From positions 1-7,122 of the forward strand of contig CALVPO010000073.1 in the NCBI GenBank assembly GCA_944351345.1: DNA of 7,122 bases, written 5' to 3'. The position numbers and the translations under genes were made by a program. Positions 1 to 5,821 of this stretch are shown piece by piece. The stretch comes from an uncultured Bacilli bacterium (lineage in GTDB: Bacteria; Bacillota_I; Bacilli_A; RF39; UBA660). The notes under the pieces are model-generated. The model was not told where the DNA came from. It worked only from the letters and a program-made list of their open reading frames with translations, and ran no database searches. Positions within the stretch are counted from its first letter, which is position 1. Each line of letters opens with the position of its first letter.

Positions 1-113
1 AGCATAAGTACCACCTGTAATTAATACAGCATATATAAATAGACCTAATACTATGTATTTATAGTATTTGCCCCCCCCGAATTAACTTTCACGTAACCAA
101 ACATTTTCTTCAT
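1..113 (-). CDS. N-terminus of a signal-anchored or secreted protein, frame broken at a G8 tract (partial)
   Basis: An ATG at 113-111 lies 8 bases after AGGAGAT (122-128) and opens MKKMFGYVKVNSGG. As written, this frame runs through the G tract and stops at TAG (53-51) after 20 codons. A different frame, entered after the tract, is open to the window edge. It reads KYYKY, then the hydrophobic stretch IVLGLFIYAVLI, then TGGTYA: a basic-hydrophobic-small pattern typical of a signal peptide or signal anchor. The TYA ending recalls SipW-type (TasA/camelysin-like) leaders, but that comparison is tentative. The second frame has no ATG, GTG or TTG between its upstream stop (TAA at 84-82) and the hydrophobic stretch, so it needs the upstream ATG. 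Nine or six G instead of eight would fuse them. The rest of the protein is outside the window, so function is unknown. This is either a phase-variable gene in the OFF state, a true frameshift, or a base-count error. Confidence 0.6.
71..78. repeat. Homopolymer C8 (G8 on the coding strand)
   Basis: Eight consecutive C in very AT-rich surroundings, placed about 12 codons into the left-edge reading frame. Tracts of this type mutate by slipped-strand mispairing. In frame terms, G8 and G7 leave the downstream hydrophobic segment untranslated, while G9 or G6 join it to the ATG at 113. Confidence 0.85.
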
Positions 114-145
114 TATCTTTTATCTCCTACTCTATTTCTAATCTA

Positions 146-151
146 ATTATA
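146..151 (-). promoter_or_regulatory. Candidate -10 box for the left-edge gene
   Basis: TATAAT on the minus strand, about 33 bases upstream of the ATG at 113. The corresponding -35 position (169-174, TTTTCT, spacer 17) is a poor match and falls in the T-rich tract of the preceding terminator candidate. The promoter therefore rests mainly on the perfect -10. Confidence 0.45.
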
Positions 152-162
152 TAACAAGTAAG

Positions 163-210
163 AAAAAAAGAAAAGTATAAAATATAAATCTATATCTAAC
201 AACTTTCCTT
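163..210 (-). terminator. Candidate terminator of the 227-residue gene
   Basis: On the minus strand AAGGAAAGT (210-202, inside the last codons of the gene) can pair with ACTTTTCTT (176-168) with one G-U pair. A small ATATA/TATAT inner stem lies in the loop, and a T run follows at 169-163. The loop is long, so this is weaker than the other terminators in the window. Confidence 0.4.
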
Positions 211-879
211 CTTACTAACTTTATCATAGCCCCTAAACAAAACTAAACCTTTCCCCTTATTATCCTTTAAAACTTCTTGATCTATAGTACTCAACTCTTC
301 ACCAGCTAAATCACTATATTTTTTCCTTAACCATAAAAAGTCTCTATATCCTTCCCTTTCTACAATACTCCTATCGTCATAATGATTCAAAGAATATAAA
401 TAATTATTTCTTAAATCTTTCAAATCATTAATATATTCTTTCTTAAAAGCCTCCAAAGTATAAATAGAAACATCATAATAATAAGCCTTCATTCCTTCAT
501 CATAAGCTAAATTAATAACTAAATAATATCCATCATTATCAGCACAACTTCTTAATTTACCTTCAAATATAGATAAATAATCCTCTGTAACTGTCTTATA
601 GCGACTATACCTATCTTTAAAATAAATATAACTATCTAACTTATTTTTTACCTCATCACTAACTATTAATCCTCTATCTTTAACTACTCTATTAAAAATA
701 CTATCTATAGTATAAATAGCAGTATATTTACCACTATCTCTATCCATAAGTCCATTACCAAGTATAGTATAAAATATATCAGCCATCTTCTCTACAATTT
801 CTTCTTCACTAAAAACATATCCTTTTCCATCAACACCTTCAAAAAATAAATTTTTATCTTTATTACTATTAACTACCAT
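196..879 (-). CDS. Uncharacterised tyrosine-rich soluble protein
   Basis: The protein has 227 residues and I recognise no family. The start is well supported: GGAGGA (886-891) lies 6 bases before the ATG, and a promoter sits just upstream. There is no signal peptide and no membrane segment, so a cytoplasmic protein is likely. Composition is unusual: 23 tyrosines (about one in ten) plus many Asp, Glu and Lys. Tyr clusters occur at residues 84-101, 118-119 and 133-140. Predominantly charged, helix-favouring stretches (about 22-40, 141-165, 170-195) flank a more beta-like middle (about 115-140, YYLVINLAYDEG). There are only two cysteines, C112 and the C-terminal C227. The stop is TAG. It is transcribed alone, separated from hsp20 by a terminator and followed by its own weak terminator. 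It could be a lineage-specific orphan or a highly diverged member of a known family; the sequence alone does not decide. Confidence 0.8.
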   Translation of the reverse strand: MVVNSNKDKNLFFEGVDGKGYVFSEEEIVEKMADIFYTILGNGLMDRDSGKYTAIYTIDSIFNRVVKDRGLIVSDEVKNKLDSYIYFKDRYSRYKTVTEDYLSIFEGKLRSCADNDGYYLVINLAYDEGMKAYYYDVSIYTLEAFKKEYINDLKDLRNNYLYSLNHYDDRSIVEREGYRDFLWLRKKYSDLAGEELSTIDQEVLKDNKGKGLVLFRGYDKVSKKESC

Positions 880-898
880 AATAATTCCTCCTACTACT

Positions 899-927
899 AA
901 TATAGTATATCACAACTATATTGTTAA
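899..927 (-). promoter_or_regulatory. Promoter of the 227-residue gene
   Basis: TTAACA (-35, 927-922), a 17-base spacer and TATATT (-10, 904-899) on the minus strand. An overlapping alternative -10, TATACT preceded by TGA (extended -10), lies a few bases upstream. With the first choice, transcription would begin almost at the GGAGGA ribosome site, giving a very short leader. Confidence 0.6.
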
Positions 928-960
928 AAAAGAAATTTAACTAATTGATAATTAATCAAC

Positions 961-987
961 AAAAAAAGACCATAATATATGATCTTT
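961..987 (-). terminator. Intrinsic terminator of hsp20
   Basis: On the minus strand AAAGATCATA (987-978) pairs with TATGGTCTTT (974-965) with one G-U pair around a 3-base loop, running into a seven-T tract (967-961). It lies 10 bases after the hsp20 stop. Confidence 0.85.
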
Positions 988-997
988 ATATATAAAA

Positions 998-1414
998 TTA
1001 TTTAATTTCAATAGTTTTCTTTGATGATTTCTCTTCTTCTTTTTTAGGCATAGTAATTTTTAAAATACCATTTTCAAATTTAGCATCTATATTATCTTTA
1101 TCTATATCACCAACATAGAAACTTCTTTGATATTTTCCATAGCTTCTTTCTTTTCTAACATAATTCTTATCGCTATCTTCATCATTAGTTTCACTATTCT
1201 TCTCTGCAGTAATAGTAAGATAATCATTATCATCAACTTCTATTTTTACATCTTCACGATTAAATCCAGGGATGTCCATCTCCATAGTGTAAATTCCATC
1301 TTTCTCATAGATATCACATCTCATCTTAGACATCTCATCTCCTCTTACTGGAGTAAAGAAATCATCAAATACACCATCTAAATAATTTGGCATTAATCTT
1401 GGAAATAAAGCCAT
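998..1414 (-). CDS. hsp20: Small heat-shock protein, Hsp20/alpha-crystallin family
   Basis: An ATP-independent cytoplasmic holdase that binds unfolding proteins under stress and passes them to refolding chaperones (family knowledge). With the start chosen here it has 138 residues, normal for bacterial Hsp20. The N-terminal arm (1-30, MALFPRLMPNYLDGVFDDFF) is aromatic-rich. The alpha-crystallin domain spans about 33-124 and includes MDIPGFNREDVKIEV and the family signature AKFENGILKITMPK (111-124). The tail ends in the oligomerisation motif I-x-I (IEI, 135-137). The frame stays open back to a GTG at 1426, but AGGTGA (1423-1428) is placed as a ribosome site for the ATG at 1414. That site overlaps the upstream GTG and ATG, so 1414 is the likely start. 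It is a single-gene unit with its own terminator. A CIRCE-like repeat over its promoter suggests HrcA repression. Confidence 0.95.
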   Translation of the reverse strand: MALFPRLMPNYLDGVFDDFFTPVRGDEMSKMRCDIYEKDGIYTMEMDIPGFNREDVKIEVDDNDYLTITAEKNSETNDEDSDKNYVRKERSYGKYQRSFYVGDIDKDNIDAKFENGILKITMPKKEEEKSSKKTIEIK

Positions 1415-1438
1415 ATCTATCATCACCTTTCATTATTC

Positions 1439-1466
1439 ATTATACTACTATTTTAGCAATTGTCAA
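1439..1466 (-). promoter_or_regulatory. Consensus sigma-A promoter of hsp20
   Basis: TTGACA (1466-1461), a 16-base spacer and TATAAT (1444-1439) on the minus strand: both boxes are perfect consensus. The predicted transcript starts near 1432, just before the AGGTGA ribosome site. A promoter this strong makes sense if it is held down by a repressor; see the overlapping inverted repeat. Confidence 0.85.
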
Positions 1467-1479
1467 GCCTAATTGCTAA
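1453..1479 (-). promoter_or_regulatory. CIRCE-like operator (probable HrcA site) for hsp20
   Basis: A perfect inverted repeat, TTAGCAATT then 9 bases then AATTGCTAA. CIRCE, the HrcA operator, is TTAGCACTC-N9-GAGTGCTAA. Here the outer TTAGCA/TGCTAA and the exact 9-base spacing are kept, and each arm matches at 7 of 9 positions. The arm changes are compensated, so symmetry is complete. The repeat covers the -35 box (1461-1466) and part of the promoter spacer, so a bound repressor would block RNA polymerase. HrcA itself is not in the window. Confidence 0.75.
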
Positions 1480-1499
1480 TTTTTTTAAATTTTTTTCTA

Positions 1500-1537
1500 T
1501 GTAACAGAAAAGATTAAGATTTTTTTACTCTTAATCT
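1500..1537 (-). terminator. Terminator of the dehydrogenase gene
   Basis: On the minus strand AGATTAAGA (1537-1529) pairs perfectly with TCTTAATCT (1519-1511) around a 9-base loop, followed by TTTCTGTT. The stem is convincing but the T tract is short and interrupted. It sits about 33 bases after the stop. Confidence 0.7.
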
Positions 1538-1569
1538 CTATTATTATTTACAAATATAACTTATTTATA

Positions 1570-2586
1570 CTAAGGTTTAAATATTATTTTAACAGCAGAA
1601 TCTTTGCCATTAGTAAGTCTTTCAAAAGCTTCTTGAGCTTGATCTAACTTAATAGAATCATCAATATACTTAGTAACATTTATCTTCTTACTTGCAATTA
1701 ATTGAAGACACTCATCAAACTCTTTAGGTCTGTACGCTATAGCTCCTTGCATCTTTATCTCTCTCATAACAGCAAGTGCAGATGGTATAGAAACAGCATC
1801 AATTGATACACCAACTAAAATAATAGTACCACCAGGTTTAACACACATTAAAGCCTCACTAACAGCAGCACTTACACCACAACACTCAATAACTTTATCA
1901 AATCCACCTGTCTTAGCCACCAAATTTGAAATAGTCTTAGCATCAGTTGCATCAAAATATTCATCTACTTTTCCATAATTAACAGCCTTTTTACCACGCT
2001 TCTTATTAGTTTCTAATACAGATACATAACTAGCCCCATTCATCTTAGCAAACTCAGCTGCCATAAGTCCAATAATACCAGCACCTATTATTAAAACTTT
2101 ATCACCTATTTTAATATCAGCTAAATTAATAGCATGAAGAGATACAGCAGTAGGTTCTACCATACAAGCAGCATCATAACTAACATTACCAGGAATCTTC
2201 CTAACCATATCAGGCCTACAACTAGTATACTCAGCATAACCACCAGGATTAGTTAAAGCAAGTCCAACAGCTTTAGACCATGTTTCTGGACAATATTGAT
2301 AATCCCCAGTAGCACAAGCTTCACATTTCAAACAAGGAGAAATAGGTAACCCAGTAACTCTATCCCCCTTCTTAAGATCTTTTCTACTACCAGGATCAAC
2401 AACTACCCCAGCAAACTCATGTCCCATAACTAATCCAACAGGATTACCACTAACCCAATTATGAATATCAGAACCACATATACCACAAGACTTAACTTCA
2501 ATAACAACAGAACCATCACGACTAACAGGCTCATCCATCTCTTTTAAAACCAACTTCTTCTCCCCTGAAATAGATACACATTTCAT
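1570..2586 (-). CDS. Zinc-dependent medium-chain alcohol/polyol dehydrogenase
   Basis: Catalyses NAD(P)-linked oxidation of a secondary alcohol or polyol, or the reverse reduction, in the cytoplasm. It has 338 residues, typical of the sorbitol/threonine/butanediol dehydrogenase branch of the MDR superfamily. The GroES-like catalytic domain carries the catalytic-zinc ligands C37 (GICGSDIH), H56 and E57 (GHE), with E144 in VEPTAV. Structural-zinc cysteines C85, C88, C91 and C99 are all present. The Rossmann domain has GAGIIG at 168-173, and an acidic E192 at the end of the second strand favours NAD over NADP. No key residue is missing. Start: AGGAGGT (2594-2600) lies 7 bases before the ATG. It has its own promoter and terminator and no neighbour from a sugar or amino acid pathway, so the substrate cannot be read from context. 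Sorbitol, 2,3-butanediol and threonine dehydrogenase all remain possible. Confidence 0.93.
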   Translation of the reverse strand: MKCVSISGEKKLVLKEMDEPVSRDGSVVIEVKSCGICGSDIHNWVSGNPVGLVMGHEFAGVVVDPGSRKDLKKGDRVTGLPISPCLKCEACATGDYQYCPETWSKAVGLALTNPGGYAEYTSCRPDMVRKIPGNVSYDAACMVEPTAVSLHAINLADIKIGDKVLIIGAGIIGLMAAEFAKMNGASYVSVLETNKKRGKKAVNYGKVDEYFDATDAKTISNLVAKTGGFDKVIECCGVSAAVSEALMCVKPGGTIILVGVSIDAVSIPSALAVMREIKMQGAIAYRPKEFDECLQLIASKKINVTKYIDDSIKLDQAQEAFERLTNGKDSAVKIIFKP

Positions 2587-2611
2587 TTAATCTACCTCCT
2601 ACTATGAAATA

Positions 2612-2639
2612 ATTATAACACACCATAATAATTAATCAA
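2612..2639 (-). promoter_or_regulatory. Promoter of the dehydrogenase gene
   Basis: TTGATT (-35, 2639-2634), a 16-base spacer and a perfect TATAAT (-10, 2617-2612) on the minus strand. It begins directly after the T tract of the ABC-F terminator, so the two elements are packed together. Confidence 0.75.
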
Positions 2640-2640
2640 C

Positions 2641-2678
2641 AAAAAAATAATACTACTTTACAAAATAATATTATTTTT
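2641..2678 (-). terminator. Terminator of the hydrolase/ABC-F operon
   Basis: On the minus strand AAAAATAATATTA (2678-2666) pairs with TAGTATTATTTTT (2655-2643) with one G-U pair and a 10-base loop, ending in seven T (2647-2641). The stem is almost entirely A/T and its 5' arm contains the TAA stop of the ABC-F gene (2673-2671). Confidence 0.65.
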
Positions 2679-4563
2679 CCACCAATATTAAAGTCTCTTC
2701 CCACTCTTTAGTCTTATCATCCAATTTAATATTTAACGCATCAATTTCACTCTGTATTTTCTTAACATTATCCCCATCTAAATAAACATCTTCATTAAAA
2801 AACTCCTTATTTTTCAAACTAATCTTATTTTCCAAATCAGTAATTTCTTTCTCCAACTTCTCAAGTTTCCTTTCTAATCTTCTCTTCTCTTTTAAAGGAC
2901 TAACATACTTTTCCTTTTTTAAAGATTTACCTTTAACAGATTCTTCTTTATCCACATTATCATTATCTAAAAACATTTCATCACTATAACCATATGGATA
3001 ATATAAAACCTCACCCCTTTTAAACAAAAGTATACTATCACATACACTATTAATCAAATATCTATCATGACTAACCATTACAATAGTACCTTCATAAACC
3101 TCAAGCATATTTTGAATAGTTTCTTTACTTATAATATCTAAATGATTAGTAGGTTCATCTAATATAAGTAAATTAGGTTTATGAAAAAATATTTTACACA
3201 AACTAAGTCTAACTTTTTCACCACCAGATAAATCAGCAACTTTCTTAAATACATCATCTCCCCTAAATTCAAAAGCCCCTAAAATATTTCTAATATCTTT
3301 AGGACTCATTTCTGAAGCCAATTTATCTAATTCATCATAAACAGTATTCTCTAAAAAAAGATCATCCATACTCTGATCAAAATACCCAATATTAACTCGT
3401 TTTCCAAATACAAATTTACCAGACAAAGGAGAAATTTTACCAACTAACGTTTTCAAAAAAGTAGACTTTCCAATACCATTATCCCCTATTATTCCTATTT
3501 TATTTCCTTTCTCTACATTTAAAGAAACATAATTAATAACCTTATCGTAACCTATTCCCAACTTTTTAACCTTCAAAACATCTCTATAACTATCAATATC
3601 AGGTTTAAACATAGCACGAAAAGTTCTCAAATTTTCCGAAATAGGCTTTTCAATCTTAGTCATATGCTCAATTTGTTTCAACTTCGACATAGCCATACTA
3701 GCTTTACTAGGTTTATATCTAAATCTATCAGCAATTTTCTTAAGTCTCTCTATTTCAGTTTGTTGTATCTTATAATCTTTAAGAACCTTATCATAATTAG
3801 CCTTCTTTTGCAGCAAATAACTAGAATAATTACCAACATACCTACTTAAAATACCATATTCTATTTCATATATAACATTACAAACATTATCTAAAAACAT
3901 CCTATCATGTGAAACAACTACAACACTTTTAGGATAATTCTTCAAATATTCTTCTAACCAAATAATAGCCTTAATATCTAAATGATTAGTTGGCTCATCC
4001 AACAACAACAAATCAGGCTTACTAAGTAACAATCTAATAAAAGCCAATTTAGTACGTTGACCACCAGAAAATTCATTTATTTTCTTATACTTATCATCAT
4101 TAGTAAATCCAAACTTTCTAAGTGCTAATTCATATTCTTTTTTATAATTATATCCACCCATATACTTATATTGATAAAGTAAAGAATTATATTTTTCTAA
4201 AACATCATCACTATAATTATTTTCAAGAATACCTTCTAACTTTTTAATATTATTCTCTATATCAATTAAATCTTTATAAGCCATTAAGATATATTCCATC
4301 ATTGACATTGAATCATCACAAATAACATTTTGACTAAAGTAACCTATCTTAAAATTACCTATCTTATTAACACAAAAATCTTCACTACCTATTCCAGCTT
4401 CTAATGGAACCTCTCCAATTATAGCCTTAAATAAAGTAGTTTTACCACAACCATTCCTACCAACTATCCCAATTTTATCATGCTCATGAACAACAAAATT
4501 AATCTCTTCTAATATAGTCTTACCAGCAACACTAACAGCACCATTACTAATTTTATAAAGCAT
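2671..4563 (-). CDS. ABC-F family ATPase (ribosome-associated, no membrane domain)
   Basis: ABC-F proteins are soluble twin-ATPase factors that act on the ribosome, at the E site, to relieve stalled or unproductive states; some give antibiotic resistance. The protein has 630 residues. Domain 1 has Walker A GRNGCGKTT (35-43), Q-loop Q78, signature FSGGQ (165-169), Walker B LLLLDE with E190, and switch SHD (218-220). A basic helical interdomain linker of the ABC-F type spans about 250-325 (RFRYKPSKASMAMSKLKQIEHM region). Domain 2 has GDNGIGKST (360-368), Q397, LSGGE (445-449), LLILDE with E470, and SHD (498-500). A charged coiled coil follows from about 555 to 630. Both ATP sites look intact. 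There are no membrane helices, so it is not a transporter. Start: GAGGTGA (4568-4574) lies 4 bases before the ATG. It begins 22 bases after the hydrolase stop and shares its promoter. Layout and coiled-coil tail resemble the housekeeping YdiF-like group more than dedicated resistance genes, but subfamily assignment needs a tree. Confidence 0.95.
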   Translation of the reverse strand: MLYKISNGAVSVAGKTILEEINFVVHEHDKIGIVGRNGCGKTTLFKAIIGEVPLEAGIGSEDFCVNKIGNFKIGYFSQNVICDDSMSMMEYILMAYKDLIDIENNIKKLEGILENNYSDDVLEKYNSLLYQYKYMGGYNYKKEYELALRKFGFTNDDKYKKINEFSGGQRTKLAFIRLLLSKPDLLLLDEPTNHLDIKAIIWLEEYLKNYPKSVVVVSHDRMFLDNVCNVIYEIEYGILSRYVGNYSSYLLQKKANYDKVLKDYKIQQTEIERLKKIADRFRYKPSKASMAMSKLKQIEHMTKIEKPISENLRTFRAMFKPDIDSYRDVLKVKKLGIGYDKVINYVSLNVEKGNKIGIIGDNGIGKSTFLKTLVGKISPLSGKFVFGKRVNIGYFDQSMDDLFLENTVYDELDKLASEMSPKDIRNILGAFEFRGDDVFKKVADLSGGEKVRLSLCKIFFHKPNLLILDEPTNHLDIISKETIQNMLEVYEGTIVMVSHDRYLINSVCDSILLFKRGEVLYYPYGYSDEMFLDNDNVDKEESVKGKSLKKEKYVSPLKEKRRLERKLEKLEKEITDLENKISLKNKEFFNEDVYLDGDNVKKIQSEIDALNIKLDDKTKEWEETLILVEK

Positions 4564-4585
4564 TATATCACCTCAAACTATATAA

Positions 4586-5692
4586 TTATTTTCCTCTACC
4601 TTTCTTTTTAAATTCAAACAAAGGATTTATCTTTTCATCTTTAAAATCTCTAAATAAAACATATATAAAATCTTTCATAATATTTCTTGTCTTTTTATCA
4701 ATACCATTAGTCTCCATAACCAACTTAAGAATAAGTTTCTTATTTTCTAAAACATCATTAAGATTATTAACACCAGCCCTATCAAAAACCATAAATAAAG
4801 CATTAACAAAATCTTCTCTTTCATTATCATCATACTTATCTAACCATTTAATCATACTCTCATCAAATATCCTACTAAAAGAACTAAGTTGAACTCTTTC
4901 TAAAGTCTTATCTCTAACAACCCAAGTAGATAAGTCATGTGCATAAATACTCTTTCTACTTGATCTAACAACCACATAATTATCATCATGTCTAAGTAAA
5001 AGACCAACAATAGAATAATTAGGTATAATATGCACAATCCTATCTTTAATACTCTTATAATATTTACTTTCTATTTCTTTTTTTCTAAGACCAGGACCAT
5101 CATTATTATATATACAAATTATTCTATCTTTAACCCAAAAATTAGAATACATAGCAGCCACCATTGCCAAATTTCCTCCCTTAGAATGTCCACCTAAAAT
5201 TATATCTTTATTATTAAATAAAAAATGTCTATTCAAATAATCAATAGCTCTACTATGTGATAAAACAGGAAATTTATAAGCCATCATAAAATCCTCTTTC
5301 CAGCCACTTATCAATTGATCAGTACCTTCATAAGAAACATAAACCAATCTTTTATTAATTTCAATCGTAATAGCACTAAACTGTTGCTTATCATTACCAA
5401 TATAAGAATAATTATAAAGAAGTAAATCTCCATAACGCCTAGTATCTTTAATATATCTAAATACCTTTACTGCAACTTTAATAGCAGTAATATACTTTTT
5501 TGAATCATCATAATCCCTAAAAAAACTAGCACCAACATCCCTAAGAGACTTCTTATTAAATCTATTATTACTAACATATCCACTCAAACTAACATAAGCA
5601 AAAGATGAAAAAACAAGATTATCAATCTCATTAAATTCAACTTCCTTAAAAGTATAACAACTGTATTTATCAATATAGCTAAAAAGATTCAT
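4586..5692 (-). CDS. Mbeg1-like / DUF2974 alpha/beta-hydrolase
   Basis: A lipase-like alpha/beta-hydrolase of the Mbeg1-like (DUF2974) family, whose substrate is not established. It has 368 residues, with no signal peptide and no membrane helix, so it is predicted cytoplasmic. The family-typical strand and turn VYVSYEGTDQ (117-126) precede GWKEDF (130-135). The nucleophile elbow GGHSKGG (167-173) places the catalytic serine at S170. NNDGPG (196-201) offers D198 as a candidate acid, and AHDLSTW (251-257) offers H252 as a candidate catalytic histidine; the last two assignments are inferred from position and family pattern. The C-terminal 100 residues are helical and charged and end in a basic tail (KKKGRGK). 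Start: GAGGG (5699-5703) lies 6 bases before the ATG. It is the first gene of a two-gene unit with the ABC-F ATPase. Confidence 0.88.
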   Translation of the reverse strand: MNLFSYIDKYSCYTFKEVEFNEIDNLVFSSFAYVSLSGYVSNNRFNKKSLRDVGASFFRDYDDSKKYITAIKVAVKVFRYIKDTRRYGDLLLYNYSYIGNDKQQFSAITIEINKRLVYVSYEGTDQLISGWKEDFMMAYKFPVLSHSRAIDYLNRHFLFNNKDIILGGHSKGGNLAMVAAMYSNFWVKDRIICIYNNDGPGLRKKEIESKYYKSIKDRIVHIIPNYSIVGLLLRHDDNYVVVRSSRKSIYAHDLSTWVVRDKTLERVQLSSFSRIFDESMIKWLDKYDDNEREDFVNALFMVFDRAGVNNLNDVLENKKLILKLVMETNGIDKKTRNIMKDFIYVLFRDFKDEKINPLFEFKKKGRGK

Positions 5693-5715
5693 AAATATCC
5701 CTCATTTCATCACCT

Positions 5716-5745
5716 ATTATAGCAAATAACTATTAATTATGCCAT
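5716..5745 (-). promoter_or_regulatory. Promoter of the hydrolase/ABC-F operon
   Basis: Perfect TATAAT (5721-5716) preceded by TGC, giving an extended -10, on the minus strand. ATGGCA (5745-5740) at an 18-base spacer is a 4-of-6 match to the -35 consensus. The extended -10 can offset the weak -35. The predicted leader is only about 17 bases. Confidence 0.7.
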
Positions 5746-5779
5746 TTATTTATTATGGTTTACAACTGAATTTACATAC

Positions 5780-5809
5780 AAAAAAAAGCACTAATTAAAA
5801 TTAATGCTT
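5780..5809 (-). terminator. Intrinsic terminator of the surface-protein gene
   Basis: On the minus strand AAGCATTAATT pairs with AATTAGTGCTT (one G-U pair, very short loop) and runs directly into eight T (5787-5780). It lies just after the stop codon at 5822. Confidence 0.9.
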
Positions 5810-5821
5810 CCTTATAAACTA

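Noticed and set aside
945..959. Imperfect palindrome TTGAT-N5-ATCAA before the 227-residue gene
   Set aside because: Only 5-base arms, well upstream of the best promoter, and expected by chance in this composition.
1127..1381. Open frame on the plus strand (84 codons)
   Set aside because: It lies wholly inside hsp20 on the opposite strand, is rich in Ile/Phe/Ser as expected from reverse reading of AT-rich DNA, and has no ribosome site.
998..2586. Operon of the dehydrogenase with hsp20
   Set aside because: A hairpin terminator at 1500-1537 and a consensus promoter with CIRCE-like operator separate them.
3664..3849. Open frame on the plus strand (61 codons)
   Set aside because: Antisense shadow of the ABC-F linker region, with no start signals.
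2671..4563. ABC-F gene as a dedicated antibiotic-resistance determinant
   Set aside because: No leader peptide or attenuator precedes it, it is second in an operon, and its layout fits housekeeping ABC-F proteins at least as well.
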